From Corallococcus caeni (GTDB lineage Bacteria; Myxococcota; Myxococcia; Myxococcales; Myxococcaceae), in contig NZ_BTTW01000001.1 of NCBI RefSeq assembly GCF_036245865.1, forward strand, positions 1,798,001 to 1,862,000: a stretch of DNA of 64,000 nucleotides. The letters run 5' to 3'. Below the pieces are notes generated by a model. It had not been told where the DNA came from and made no database searches. It saw nothing but the letters and a program-made list of their open reading frames with translations. Positions 8,678-17,797 of this stretch are shown in pieces (positions within the stretch are counted from its first letter, which is position 1; each line of letters opens with the position of its first letter). The position numbers and the translations under genes were made by a program.

Positions 8678-9439
8678 ATGGCGGAGATGACCTACCGGAC
8701 GGCGCTGGTGACTGGCGCCTCGAGCGGGCTGGGACGTGGACTGGCCCTGTGGCTGGCGAAGCACGGCGTGCGCGTGTTCGCGACGGGCCGGCGGCTGTCG
8801 CAGCTGCAGGCCCTCTCCGCGGAGGCCCAGGCCGCGGGCGCGGCGGTGGAGCCCGTCGTCATGGACGTCAACCACGCGGAGGCCTCCCAGGAGCGCATCC
8901 GCGCCATCGACGCGGAGTGCGGCGGGCTGGACCTGGTGGTGGCGAACGCGGGCATCGGCGGCCCCACGCACGGCAAGCGCATGGACTGGGAGCGCACGCG
9001 CGCCATCATCGACACCAACGTCACGGGCGCCGCCGCCACGCTGTGCGCGGTGCTGCCGCAGATGGTGGAGCGCCGCCGGGGCCATGTCGTCGGCGTGTCC
9101 AGCCTCGCGGGGATGCGGGGGCTGGCGGGCCACGCCGCCTACTCCGCGTCCAAGGCCTTCCTCGCCACCTTCCTGGAGAGCCTGCGCGTGGACCTGAAGG
9201 GCACCGGCGTCCAGGTGACGTGCGTCTACCCGGGCTTCGTGAAGAGCGAGCTGACCGCGAAGAACAACTTCCCCATGCCCTTCCTCATGGAGACCGAGGA
9301 CGCGGTGGAGCGCATGGGCCGCGGCATCTTCGCGGGCGCCACGGAGGTGAGCTTCCCCTGGCAGCTGGCCACGTCCATGCGCGTCTTGAAGGCCATGCCC
9401 AACCCGCTGTTCGACGCCACCGCGCGCCGCCTGAAGTGA
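8678..9439 (+). CDS. Short-chain dehydrogenase/reductase (SDR)
   Basis: 253 residues, the normal size of classical SDRs (NAD(P)-dependent oxidoreductases). The cofactor motif TGASSGLG is at residues 12-19, the NAG motif VANAG near 88-92, and the catalytic pair YSASK at Tyr155/Lys159 with Ser about 142. The C-terminal VYPGFVKSELT segment is typical of cytosolic SDRs acting on lipids or alcohols. Start at ATG 8678 with TGGAGG five bases upstream. It lies 13 bases before pyrF and is probably cotranscribed with it; no metabolic link is evident. Substrate unknown. Confidence 0.88.
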   Translation: MAEMTYRTALVTGASSGLGRGLALWLAKHGVRVFATGRRLSQLQALSAEAQAAGAAVEPVVMDVNHAEASQERIRAIDAECGGLDLVVANAGIGGPTHGKRMDWERTRAIIDTNVTGAAATLCAVLPQMVERRRGHVVGVSSLAGMRGLAGHAAYSASKAFLATFLESLRVDLKGTGVQVTCVYPGFVKSELTAKNNFPMPFLMETEDAVERMGRGIFAGATEVSFPWQLATSMRVLKAMPNPLFDATARRLK

Positions 9440-9452
9440 GAGGAGCCCGGCC

Positions 9453-10304
9453 ATGACGACCCCGTCCTTCGCGCAGCGCTTCCAGAAGCTCGCCGACGAG
9501 CGCTCCCCCTTCTGTCTGGGCCTGGACCCATCCCGCGACGTGCTCGCCCGCTGGAAGCTGCCGGACACCGTGCAGGGCCTGTCCGACTTCTGCGAGCGGC
9601 TGGCCGACGCGGCCGGTGAGACGCTCGCGGTGGTGAAGCCCCAGAGCGCCTTCTTCGAGCGCCACGGCCCCGAGGGACTGGTCGTGCTCCAGCGCGTGCT
9701 CAAGCGCTTCCGCGCCGCGGGCACCCTCACGCTGCTGGACGTGAAGCGCGGCGACATCGGGTCCACCATGGACGCCTACGCGGAAGCGCTGTTCGGCAAG
9801 GGCAGCGCGTACGACGTGGACGCCGCCACCTTCACCGCGTACCTGGGCCTGGGCGCGCTCGCGAAGACGGTGGAGCTGGCGCGCTCCCACGGCGCCTGCG
9901 CCTTCATCGTCGTGCGCTCGTCCAACCCGGAGGGCGTGCCGCTGCAGAACGCCGTGGGCAGCGACGGCCTCACCGTGGCCCAGGCGGTGGCGGACGGCCT
10001 GCGCAAGCTCAACGACAAGGCCGGCCCCGGCGTCCTGCCCGCGGGCGCGGTGATGGGCGCCACGCTGCCCCCGGCCGACCGCGACGTGGTGGAGCGGCTG
10101 GGCGGCGCGCTGCTGCTCACGCCGGGCATCGGCTCGCAGGGCGCGGGCTTCTCTGACTTGCCCAAGCTCTTCTCCGGCCGCGAGCGGCAGGTGATTCCCA
10201 CCGCCGCGCGCTCCGTGCTGGAGGCGGGGCCGGACGTGGCCGCGCTGAAGCAGGCCCTGGAAGCACATCAGGCGCCCTCGCGTGGTTTCCGCGAAGGCGC
10301 CTGA
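9453..10304 (+). CDS. pyrF: Orotidine 5'-phosphate decarboxylase (type 2)
   Basis: 283 residues. Decarboxylates OMP to UMP, the last step of de novo pyrimidine synthesis, in the cytosol. The active-site strand LTLLDVKRGDIGSTM (near residue 92) contains the Asp-Lys-Arg-Asp set, and CLGLDPS near residue 23 and the GAVMGAT and TPGIGSQGAG phosphate-binding segments fit the longer 'type 2' PyrF seen in actinobacteria and myxobacteria. A good ribosome site (GAGAGGAG) precedes the ATG. Follows the SDR gene by 13 bases. Confidence 0.95.
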   Translation: MTTPSFAQRFQKLADERSPFCLGLDPSRDVLARWKLPDTVQGLSDFCERLADAAGETLAVVKPQSAFFERHGPEGLVVLQRVLKRFRAAGTLTLLDVKRGDIGSTMDAYAEALFGKGSAYDVDAATFTAYLGLGALAKTVELARSHGACAFIVVRSSNPEGVPLQNAVGSDGLTVAQAVADGLRKLNDKAGPGVLPAGAVMGATLPPADRDVVERLGGALLLTPGIGSQGAGFSDLPKLFSGRERQVIPTAARSVLEAGPDVAALKQALEAHQAPSRGFREGA

Positions 10305-10323
10305 AGGGCACTGCCTTGGATGA

Positions 10324-10344
10324 GGCGCGCGGTTACTGCGCGCC
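10324..10344. terminator. Bidirectional hairpin between pyrF and the PBP gene
   Basis: A perfect 7-bp stem GGCGCGC/GCGCGCC with loop GGTTACT. The loop contains the stop codon of the convergent PBP gene (10333-10335), so the hairpin overlaps that gene's end. It lies 19 bases after the pyrF stop and probably limits read-through in both directions. There is no T-tract. Confidence 0.5.
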
Positions 10345-12906
10345 CATCATGAACTGGTCCACGCCGACCTGGTTCTTGTCGGGCACGGCCTCCTTCGGCT
10401 CGGTGCCCTTCTTGAAGAACATCAGCTCCGCGCCCTTGGCGCCGGGGTGTGACACCTTGCCCGTCTTCTTGTCGATGTAGAGCCGCGCCAGCTGCATGGA
10501 CTGCCAGGGGTAGAACTCCGGCTGCGGACGGCCCTCCAGCGCGCGCTTCATGTAGTTGAGCCAGATGGGGAGCGCCGCGCGGCCGCCCGTCTCATAGCGG
10601 CCCAGCGGGTGCGGGTTCAGGTCGTAGCCCACCCACGCCACCGTCACCAGGTCCTTGGTGTAGCCCGCGAACCACGCGTCGAAGGAGTCGTTCGTCGTGC
10701 CCGTCTTGCCCGCCGCCGGCTTGCCCAGCTTCTGCGCGGGACCGCCGGTGCCCTGGAGCACCACGCCGCGCAAGAGGTGCGTGAGGATGTAGCCCGTCTC
10801 CGGGCTCATCACCTGCTCGCCCGGCTCGAAGAGGCGCGCGTAGCCCGCGGCCACGCGGTCCTGGAGCGGCGCCCACGCGTCGTCGAACGCGGTGTGGTCC
10901 TCCAGCGTGCGGCCGAAGCGGTCCTCCACCTTGCGGATGAAGTACGTGGGCTTCTTGCGGCCGTAGCGGTTGAAGGTCGCGTACACGCTGGCCAGGTCGA
11001 ACGGGTAGACGCAGGACGACCCCAGCGCCGCGGAGAAGTCCATGTTCATGGGCGTCGTCATGCCCAGCTTCTTCGCCCAGTCCGCCATGTTGTGGACGCC
11101 CACCGCGCCGAACGTCTTCACCGCGGGGATGTTCATGGAGTTCACCAGCGCGGTGCGCAGGAGCACGTCGCCCACGAACTCCTCGCTGTAGTTGGCCGGC
11201 TTCCACGACACCTTGTTGTCCGGGTCGTGCTCCACGATGGGCGAGTCCACGATGACGGTGGCCTCCGTCCACTCCAGCTGCTCCAGCGCCGCCGAGTACA
11301 CGAACGGCTTGAAGGACGAGCCCGGCTGACGGCACGCCTGGAACGCGCGGTTGAACTCGTTGTCGTCGAAGTCGTAGCCGCCCACCATCGCGGTGAGGTA
11401 CTGGCGATGCGGGTCGATGGACACGAGCGCGCTCTGCGCCTCCGGCGTCTGCTCCAGCCGGAAGAGCTTCACGCCCTCCTCCGGGATGTCCTCCGCGAGC
11501 TTGCGGTCCCACTGCTCCTTGTCGTCCGTGAGCTCCTTCTTCACCACGTGGCGCAGCACCACCACGTCACCCACCGCCACCGCCTTCTTGACGGAGGTGA
11601 TCATGCTGGCCGGGTAGTAGCTCTCCGGGTTCACCTTGCGCGCCCACCGCATGCCCAACAGCGGCAGCCGGCCCTGGTGCGGCCCCACCTGCACGTCCGC
11701 GCCCTTGCCGTCGTCGTCGATGCGCGTGACGACGCCCACGTAGAGGCGGTTCTCGACGAGCTCTTCCTTGCCCATGGCCTTCCTGGCCTTGGCGATGAAG
11801 GCGCTGCGTTCAGCGTCGGTGGCCAGCTGCATCACCGGACCGCGCCAGCCCTGGCGCTTGTCCACGGACATCAGGCCGTCCAGCACGGAGTCCTGCGCCG
11901 CGCGCTGCCGCTCGCTGTCCATGGTGGTGAAGACCTTGAGGCCTTCCTTCAGCAGCACGGGGTTGCCGTAGCGGTCCACCACGTCCTTGCGGACCTGCTC
12001 CACGAAGTACGGGGCGAACTCGTGGAAGACGTCCTCCACCGGGTACACCTTCACCGGCTCCGCGTTGGCCTGGTCATGCTCCTCCTTGGAGATCATGCCT
12101 TCCACCAGCATGCGGCCCAGCACGTAGGAGCGGCGCTTCTTCGCGGCCTCCGGACGCAGGAACGGCGAGTAGCGGCTGGGCGCCTGGGGCAGACCCGCGA
12201 TGAGCGTCATCTCCCCCAGCGTCAGGTCGCGCACGTCCTTGCGGTAGTAGTTCTCCGCCGCGCTCTGCACGCCGTAGCTGTGGTGCCCGAGGAAGACGTT
12301 GTTCAGGTAGAGATACAAAATCTCTTCCTTCGTCAGCGCCTGCTCCAGGCGGAAGGCGAGGATGGCCTCGCGAATCTTGCGCTTGGGCGTCTTCGCGGTG
12401 GCCTCCTTGTAGCCCTCCGCGGAGATGAGGACCGCCTTCGCGGTCTGCTGCGTGAGCGTGGAGCCGCCCTGCACGCCGCCGCCGCGCAGCCCCAGCTTCG
12501 TCAGCACCGTCTTGGACACGGCGCGCGTGGTGCCCAGCACGTCCACGCCGAAGTGGTCGAAGAAGCTGGAGTCCTCGCTGGCGATGAACGCCTGCACCAG
12601 CCGCTTGGGGATGCGCTCGTAGGGCACCACCTTGCGCCGCTCGTTGTAGAACTCGCCCGCGAGCACCGCGTCGTCGGTGTAGACCTCCGTGACGATGGGC
12701 GGCCAGTACTCGTCCACCTTCGGGATGGCGGGCAGCCCGTCGGAGAAGATGTAGTAGGCGCCGACGACGGCGAGCACGCCCGCGGTGGCGCCCATGAGGC
12801 CCAGCACGGCGACGAGCTTCATCAAGCGCACGAGGACGTTGCGCTTGGGCGGGACGCCGTCGAGCACCAGCTTGGAGCGGCTGCGGTCAATCTTCGGGTC
12901 GGCCAT
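10333..12906 (-). CDS. Class A penicillin-binding protein (PBP1A type)
   Basis: 857 residues. Bifunctional peptidoglycan synthase anchored in the inner membrane (membrane segment about residues 27-53). The glycosyltransferase domain shows SEDSSFFDHFGVD with the catalytic Glu, GGSTLTQQTAK and KRKIREAI. The transpeptidase domain carries the SxxK motif in GSSFKPF (near residue 530), SxN in VNSMNIP and KTGTTND. About 150 residues between the two domains form an insert like the OB-like domain of PBP1A. Start at ATG 12906; an in-frame TTG at 12933 is possible, and neither has a strong ribosome site. Lies 30 bases downstream of the pseudouridine synthase gene. Confidence 0.95.
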   Translation of the reverse strand: MADPKIDRSRSKLVLDGVPPKRNVLVRLMKLVAVLGLMGATAGVLAVVGAYYIFSDGLPAIPKVDEYWPPIVTEVYTDDAVLAGEFYNERRKVVPYERIPKRLVQAFIASEDSSFFDHFGVDVLGTTRAVSKTVLTKLGLRGGGVQGGSTLTQQTAKAVLISAEGYKEATAKTPKRKIREAILAFRLEQALTKEEILYLYLNNVFLGHHSYGVQSAAENYYRKDVRDLTLGEMTLIAGLPQAPSRYSPFLRPEAAKKRRSYVLGRMLVEGMISKEEHDQANAEPVKVYPVEDVFHEFAPYFVEQVRKDVVDRYGNPVLLKEGLKVFTTMDSERQRAAQDSVLDGLMSVDKRQGWRGPVMQLATDAERSAFIAKARKAMGKEELVENRLYVGVVTRIDDDGKGADVQVGPHQGRLPLLGMRWARKVNPESYYPASMITSVKKAVAVGDVVVLRHVVKKELTDDKEQWDRKLAEDIPEEGVKLFRLEQTPEAQSALVSIDPHRQYLTAMVGGYDFDDNEFNRAFQACRQPGSSFKPFVYSAALEQLEWTEATVIVDSPIVEHDPDNKVSWKPANYSEEFVGDVLLRTALVNSMNIPAVKTFGAVGVHNMADWAKKLGMTTPMNMDFSAALGSSCVYPFDLASVYATFNRYGRKKPTYFIRKVEDRFGRTLEDHTAFDDAWAPLQDRVAAGYARLFEPGEQVMSPETGYILTHLLRGVVLQGTGGPAQKLGKPAAGKTGTTNDSFDAWFAGYTKDLVTVAWVGYDLNPHPLGRYETGGRAALPIWLNYMKRALEGRPQPEFYPWQSMQLARLYIDKKTGKVSHPGAKGAELMFFKKGTEPKEAVPDKNQVGVDQFMMGAQ

Positions 12907-12936
12907 GCGTGTTGTGTCGAGTCCTGGGCTCAAGGC

Positions 12937-13899
12937 TTAGAGGAGCGCCGCCCGCTTCAGCACGTCCGTCAATTCGGGTGGCATGGGGGTCTCCACGACG
13001 ACCTTCCTTCCATCCTCGGGGTGCGGAAATTCGATGCGCTCGGCGTGCAGGAACAAACGCTTGAGCCCCCAGCGCGCCCGCACGTCGCGGTTGAAGGCGA
13101 AGTCTCCGTACTTCTTGTCACCCGCCACCGGGTGCCCCACGGCGACCAGGTGCCTTCTTATCTGATGCGTGCGCCCGGTCTCGATGGTGCAGGAGAGGAG
13201 GGCTGCCTCGCTCGACTGGCGCACGACCTTCCAGCGGGTGACGGCCTCCTGCATGTTCACTCCCCGACGGGCCTTGGACTCGGCCGTCTGCTGGTGCTCG
13301 GCGAGCGGCAGGTCGATGACGCCGGAATCCTTCGGCATCTTCCCCTTCACCAGGGTCAGGTAGCGCTTCTTCGGGTGGCCGTGGGTGAAGATTTCCGTGA
13401 AATGCACCATCGCCGGGCGGCGCTTGGCCACCAGGATGACGCCGGAGGTCTCCCGGTCCAGGCGGTGGGCGGGTGAGGCGGTGAAGTCGTTCCGGGTGGC
13501 CTTGGGGCCCAGGTAGGCGCGCACGTAGTCCACCAGGGTGCCCCCGGTGATGCCGCTGCCGGTATGGACGGCCATGCCACTGGGCTTGTCCACGGCCATG
13601 AGCCAGTCGTCTTCCTTCAGGATGACCAGCCGGGAGGGGTCTACCGGTGGCGGTGGGGGGGGCGGACGGTCCGATTTCGGACGCTCCGCCAGGGTGAGCT
13701 GCTCTTCGGTGCCGCGGATGGTGAGCACGTCTCCTTCGGCAAGCAACTGCTCTGGCTGCGCGCGCTTGCCATTCACCCGCACCTTCTTGGTGCGGATCAT
13801 CTTGAAGAGGTGGCTGACGGGGACGTTGGGCATCCGCTTGCGCAGGTGCTTGTCCAGCCGCATCCCGACGGTGTCGGCTTCGATTCGGTACTCGATCAT
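12937..13899 (-). CDS. RluA-family (RluC/RluD type) rRNA pseudouridine synthase
   Basis: 320 residues. Converts specific uridines in RNA, most likely 23S rRNA, to pseudouridine. An S4 RNA-binding domain covers residues 1-70 (MRLDKHLRKRMPNVPVSHLF), followed by a run of prolines at 79-85 as linker, then the catalytic domain with HRLDRETSG, where Asp148 is the nucleophile. GRTHQIRRHL and the terminal HAERIEFPHP segment are further family marks. Start at ATG 13899; the longer frame overlaps the divergent promoter. The target uridine cannot be told from sequence. Confidence 0.92.
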   Translation of the reverse strand: MIEYRIEADTVGMRLDKHLRKRMPNVPVSHLFKMIRTKKVRVNGKRAQPEQLLAEGDVLTIRGTEEQLTLAERPKSDRPPPPPPPVDPSRLVILKEDDWLMAVDKPSGMAVHTGSGITGGTLVDYVRAYLGPKATRNDFTASPAHRLDRETSGVILVAKRRPAMVHFTEIFTHGHPKKRYLTLVKGKMPKDSGVIDLPLAEHQQTAESKARRGVNMQEAVTRWKVVRQSSEAALLSCTIETGRTHQIRRHLVAVGHPVAGDKKYGDFAFNRDVRARWGLKRLFLHAERIEFPHPEDGRKVVVETPMPPELTDVLKRAALL

Positions 13900-13943
13900 T
13901 TGTGCTGGCGCCTGGACCAGACCACACGAATAATTCGCGGTCC

Positions 13944-15422
13944 ATGCCGAAAGCCCCAACTATCGAGAAGCTGCTCCAGAACGGTTCCGCCGAATGGAAC
14001 AAGCTGCGCAAGTCCGGCCAGGCGCCCACCGGCCAAACGGGCGCCACGTTCACGCAGCTGTTCTCCGCCAACGCGGACCTCTCCGGACTGGAGCTGGTGG
14101 GCTCCGAGTGGGAGCGCTGTGACCTGTCGAAGATGAACTTCCGGGACACGGACCTCACCAACGCCTACTTCCACGGGGGCCGCCTCCAGGACTGCGACTT
14201 CCGTGGCGCCAACCTGGAAGGCTGTGTCTTCGAGAAGCTCAAGCTGCTGCGCTGTGACTTCACCGGCGCCAAGGGTCTGGACGACCTGGAGCTGGACGAC
14301 GTGGACATGGACCGCGTGACGGGCCTGGACGGCGAGGAAGCCCCGCCGCCCCCGCCCCCGCCGGTCCAGGGCATCACGGCGTTCACCCGCGAGCAGCGCG
14401 AGAAGATGCTGGGCCAGTCGCACGGCGGTGGCGGCGCGATGGACGGCGCGGGCTCCGCGCACCCGGACGAGCTGCCCCCGTTCCGGCCGCAGGATCCGCC
14501 GGGCTCGCTCTTCTTCCGGGCGCTCAAGCACGTGGGCGCGCCCCCGCTCTGGGTGCTGGACGTGCCGGGCCTGCGCCCGCTCTTGCCGCAGCGGCTGCCG
14601 CCGGGCAGTTCCCTGGAGACGCTCTACCGCGAGGCGGTGAAGACGCGGCTGGAGAACAAGAAGCCCGCGGCGGACCCGGGCGCGGTGGAGCGCGCGCAGA
14701 AGGCGCTGCGCATGGGCGGCAAGGAGGCCAACGTCGCGGCGGTGTACCTGCGCGAGGTGGGCGTGCTGCCGCTGTTCCGCTTCGCCGCGGCCAAGCAGCT
14801 CAAGGGCGAGCTGCGCGCCGAGGTGGAGGTGGACGACCTCACGGGCTCCATTGATCCGCGCACCACGGGGGCGCTCCTGGAGCTGCGCCTGACGCACGAG
14901 GTGGTGGAGCACCAGCACGAGGTGCGCCGCCGGCTGGCGGCCGCGCAGCTGTACACGTCGCTGCTGGAGGCGGGCTTCAACCCGGAGAACAACTGGGAGG
15001 AGGCGCTGGAGTCGGCGGACGCGTCGCTGGAGCTGGCGAACGCGGCCACGGGCGAGGACCGTCAGGCCCTGCTGGAGGGCTTCCAGGTGTTCGCGGCCCT
15101 GCCGGAGGAGGCGCGGCTGCGCCGCCTGGCGTACCTGGCGGAGTCCGTGTCGAACCTGGAGCTGCTCAGCCGGCTGCCGGAGGGCATGGAGCCGCAGTGG
15201 CTGTCCGGGCCGGAGGTGCGCGAGTGCCACGAGCGCGAGATGACCTACGTGCAGTCGCTCAAGGCGCAGGACATCCCGGCCAAGGTGCCGGCGCTGGCCA
15301 AGGCGGAGCTGGGCGTGCCCGAGGGCGAGGTCCCCGAGGAGAGCGACGACGACCTGTTCGTGCACGTGCGGTGCGACGTGTGCGGCAAGGAGAAGCTCAT
15401 CGTCCAGTCGCCGGAGGCGTAG
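13944..15422 (+). CDS. Pentapeptide-repeat protein with C-terminal Cys pair
   Basis: 492 residues from ATG 13944, divergent from the pseudouridine synthase with only 44 bases between the starts. Residues about 40-110 are pentapeptide repeats of the A(D/N)LXX type (NADLSGLELVGS, CDLSKMNFRDTDL, CDFRGANLEGCVF). A run of seven prolines follows. The larger C-terminal part is helical and unrecognised, ending with a lone CDVCGKE that could be half of a metal site. Function unknown; pentapeptide domains usually mediate protein binding or form a beta-helix scaffold. Two hairpins follow the stop. Confidence 0.8.
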   Translation: MPKAPTIEKLLQNGSAEWNKLRKSGQAPTGQTGATFTQLFSANADLSGLELVGSEWERCDLSKMNFRDTDLTNAYFHGGRLQDCDFRGANLEGCVFEKLKLLRCDFTGAKGLDDLELDDVDMDRVTGLDGEEAPPPPPPPVQGITAFTREQREKMLGQSHGGGGAMDGAGSAHPDELPPFRPQDPPGSLFFRALKHVGAPPLWVLDVPGLRPLLPQRLPPGSSLETLYREAVKTRLENKKPAADPGAVERAQKALRMGGKEANVAAVYLREVGVLPLFRFAAAKQLKGELRAEVEVDDLTGSIDPRTTGALLELRLTHEVVEHQHEVRRRLAAAQLYTSLLEAGFNPENNWEEALESADASLELANAATGEDRQALLEGFQVFAALPEEARLRRLAYLAESVSNLELLSRLPEGMEPQWLSGPEVRECHEREMTYVQSLKAQDIPAKVPALAKAELGVPEGEVPEESDDDLFVHVRCDVCGKEKLIVQSPEA

Positions 15423-15428
15423 CGCCCC

Positions 15429-15504
15429 GCCTCCCGTGACGCGGGAGGCGACGCAGGTGGAGGCCCGGCCGGAGCGCCCCCAGGCGCATCCCGCCGGGCC
15501 TTTT
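15429..15504 (+). terminator. Two consecutive terminator hairpins
   Basis: Seven bases after the pentapeptide gene stop there is an 8-bp perfect stem (GCCTCCCG/CGGGAGGC, 15429-15449). A second hairpin, arms AGGCCCGGC at 15461-15469 and GCCGGGCCT at 15493-15501, is followed directly by TTTT, the form of a Rho-independent terminator. Between this and the next gene (15641) I see nothing else. Confidence 0.75.
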
Positions 15505-15640
15505 CACGTCGCGCGCCGCCCGGGCGCCAGAATCCACGCGTTCTCCCCTCCCTGGCGGGCAGGGCCGTCATCCATCGCCTGACTGCCTACCCTCTCCAGT
15601 GCGCGGCGTGGCGTCGCGAGCGGGGGCGTGGGCGGGCACG

Positions 15641-17128
15641 ATGGGGCGAGGCGGGCGCGAGCGGGGGCGCGGCGGAGACGGGAGCCCGTGGCCCCTGGGC
15701 GGCGTGCTGCTCGTCGGCGGACTGCTGCTGGGCGGCCCGGCCTTCGCGCAGGAGGGGCCGTGCACCGACGGGCCCCGCTTCCACGCCGACGCCGCCGTGC
15801 GTGCCGCGGCGCCCTCGCCACCGGCGGATGCCCCGCTGAACGAGGAGCCTGTCCGCGAGGACACATCCCGGGAGCGGCCCCATCCGTGGCTGGCGCTGGC
15901 GGAGGTCACCAGCATCAACCTGGTGGTGTGGACGTGGGACCGGGTGCTGATGAACAGGGACTGGGCGCGGGTGACGCCCTCCGACTGGGGGGAGAACCTG
16001 ACCTCGGGCTTCGAGTGGGACGGGGACCACTTCGGCACCAACCAGCTCGCGCACCCGTATCACGGCAGCCTCTACTACGTGGCCGCGCGCGACAACGGCA
16101 TCCCCTACCTGGGCTCCCTGGGCTTCACGCTGCTGGGCAGCCTGCAATGGGAGGTGTTCGCGGAGAACAAGAAGCCCTCCATCAACGACATCGCGAACAC
16201 CAGCCTGGGGGGCACCATCATGGGCGAGGCCATCTACCGGCTGTCCTCCATGGTGCTGGACACGGAGGCCACGGGCTGGGAGCGCTTGGGCCGCGAGCTG
16301 GGCGCGGCCGCCCTCAGCCCCGTGCGCGGCGTCAACCGCGTGCTGCGCGGCGACAGCTGGCGCGTCGAACCCACGCCCTCGGACTGGAGGCCGGACACCT
16401 TCGCGGGCTGGGCGAGGCTGGGATACCTCAAGCTGGGCAACGGCGAGTCCCTGGCCTGGGGAAAGAACCAGTTCTTCACCGAGCTGTCCCTGCGCTACGG
16501 AGACGCCTTCCGGGGGGCCCACCGCCGGCCGTTCGACGCGTTCGAGGGGCGCGTGCAGTTCACCACCCAGGAGGCCCACCTGATCAGCTACGGACAGCTG
16601 ATGGGGCTGCTCGTGGCGACCCCCCTGGCGCACGACAGTCGCGACGAGCTGCGCCTGGGCGTGTTCCAGCAGATGCGCTACGTGAACACGGCCGCCTACG
16701 AGCTGGGCAGCCAGTCCGTGGACGTGGGCCTGACGTACCAGCACGACCTCCCCGGGAGCGCGGCGCTGCGCTCAATGCTGCTGCTGAACGGCGCCCTGCT
16801 CGCCAGCGTCTCCTCCGAGCACGCCGGGCAAGGGGGCCGCAACTACGACTACGGCGTAGGCCCGGGCCTCCAGCTCCGTGTGACCTATACGCGCGACGAG
16901 TGGGACTTCGTGTCGCTGGAGGGGGGCCTGTCACAGATCATCGTGCTGGATGGCTCGAGCGGCTCGCACCAGGTGCGCACCGCCCAGCTCCGGGTGGACC
17001 TGCCCGTGTACCGCCGGCTGGGCCTGGGCGTGGAGGGCAACCTCTTCCAGCGCGACAGCCACTTCGCGGAGTTCCCGAGCGTGACGAAGGACACCTACCA
17101 GCTGCGCCTCTTCCTCTCCGTGCACTGA
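15641..17128 (+). CDS. DUF3943 outer-membrane-associated protein
   Basis: 495 residues. A signal peptide with a strongly basic start ends near GGPAFAQ. The segment FGTNQLAHPYHGSLYYVAAR, then LGSLQWEVFAENKKPSINDI and NTSLGGTIMGEAIYRLSS, is the hallmark of DUF3943. The C-terminal half alternates in beta-barrel fashion and ends in a hydrophobic strand (YQLRLFLSVH) as outer-membrane proteins do. Function of the family is not established. I prefer ATG 15641 because the signal peptide starts there; in-frame GTG codons at 15599 and 15608 are alternatives, and none has a clear ribosome site. Convergent with the MOSC gene 18 bases away. Confidence 0.8.
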   Translation: MGRGGRERGRGGDGSPWPLGGVLLVGGLLLGGPAFAQEGPCTDGPRFHADAAVRAAAPSPPADAPLNEEPVREDTSRERPHPWLALAEVTSINLVVWTWDRVLMNRDWARVTPSDWGENLTSGFEWDGDHFGTNQLAHPYHGSLYYVAARDNGIPYLGSLGFTLLGSLQWEVFAENKKPSINDIANTSLGGTIMGEAIYRLSSMVLDTEATGWERLGRELGAAALSPVRGVNRVLRGDSWRVEPTPSDWRPDTFAGWARLGYLKLGNGESLAWGKNQFFTELSLRYGDAFRGAHRRPFDAFEGRVQFTTQEAHLISYGQLMGLLVATPLAHDSRDELRLGVFQQMRYVNTAAYELGSQSVDVGLTYQHDLPGSAALRSMLLLNGALLASVSSEHAGQGGRNYDYGVGPGLQLRVTYTRDEWDFVSLEGGLSQIIVLDGSSGSHQVRTAQLRVDLPVYRRLGLGVEGNLFQRDSHFAEFPSVTKDTYQLRLFLSVH

Positions 17129-17146
17129 CGGCCCCAGGCAGGAGGT

Positions 17147-17761
17147 TCAGCCCACCGCCTCCGACGGCGGCGCGGACGGCAGCGAGTACGTCACCGGCGG
17201 AGGCAGCATCACGCGCACTTCATCCCCCGCGCGGATGAGGCCCGGGCGCTCCACCCAGCCCACCAGCCCGCGCTTCTGCCACGCGGCCTTCACGAAGCGG
17301 CCCGCCAGCCCCTTCATGTCCGGGTGATGCGCTTCAATCACGCGGCCCGGCTGCACGCAGGGGAGGTTCTCCCCTTCCATCACCAGCGTGGCGTCCTCCG
17401 GGAAGAACAGCCGCGTGCCCGGCGGCAGGTGCGTGAGGCGCGGCACGCCCATGAGCTCCAGGTTCGCGCCCAGCCACGACGCCAGCACGTGCGGCACGCC
17501 CAGCGCGCGCGCCACCTCCACCAGCTCCTCGCGCGACACGACGGAGAGCTGCCGGGTGTTGCGGATGACGGTGCCCTTGGGGAACCACGGCACGCGCACG
17601 TCCGCCTTGCGCGTGAGGCCCGCGTGGCGGTCCCCTTCGATGCCCGCGAAGTCGACCTTCACTTCGGGCACCTCCCGGGTGACGAAGCGCTTGGGTTCAG
17701 CGTCCGTGCACAGCAGCACGTTGGCCAGGTGTCCGGTCAGCGAGGGAGCAGGTGTGGGCAT
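17147..17761 (-). CDS. MOSC-domain protein
   Basis: 204 residues. MOSC domains are related to the C-terminus of molybdenum-cofactor sulfurases and carry sulfur to, or bind, the cofactor. Visible motifs are FAGIEGDRHAGLTRKADVR near residue 40, LGANLELMGVPRLTHLPPG near 95 and the conserved cysteine in ENLPCVQPGR near 130. Start taken at ATG 17761; GTG 17782 is in frame and possible. No molybdoenzyme gene is adjacent, so the client is unknown. It precedes the MBL-fold gene's end only by proximity; both are on the minus strand and may be cotranscribed. Confidence 0.8.
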   Translation of the reverse strand: MPTPAPSLTGHLANVLLCTDAEPKRFVTREVPEVKVDFAGIEGDRHAGLTRKADVRVPWFPKGTVIRNTRQLSVVSREELVEVARALGVPHVLASWLGANLELMGVPRLTHLPPGTRLFFPEDATLVMEGENLPCVQPGRVIEAHHPDMKGLAGRFVKAAWQKRGLVGWVERPGLIRAGDEVRVMLPPPVTYSLPSAPPSEAVG

Positions 17762-17797
17762 ATCGGGCGCCCGTTCCAACACGCGGACGACGCAAAA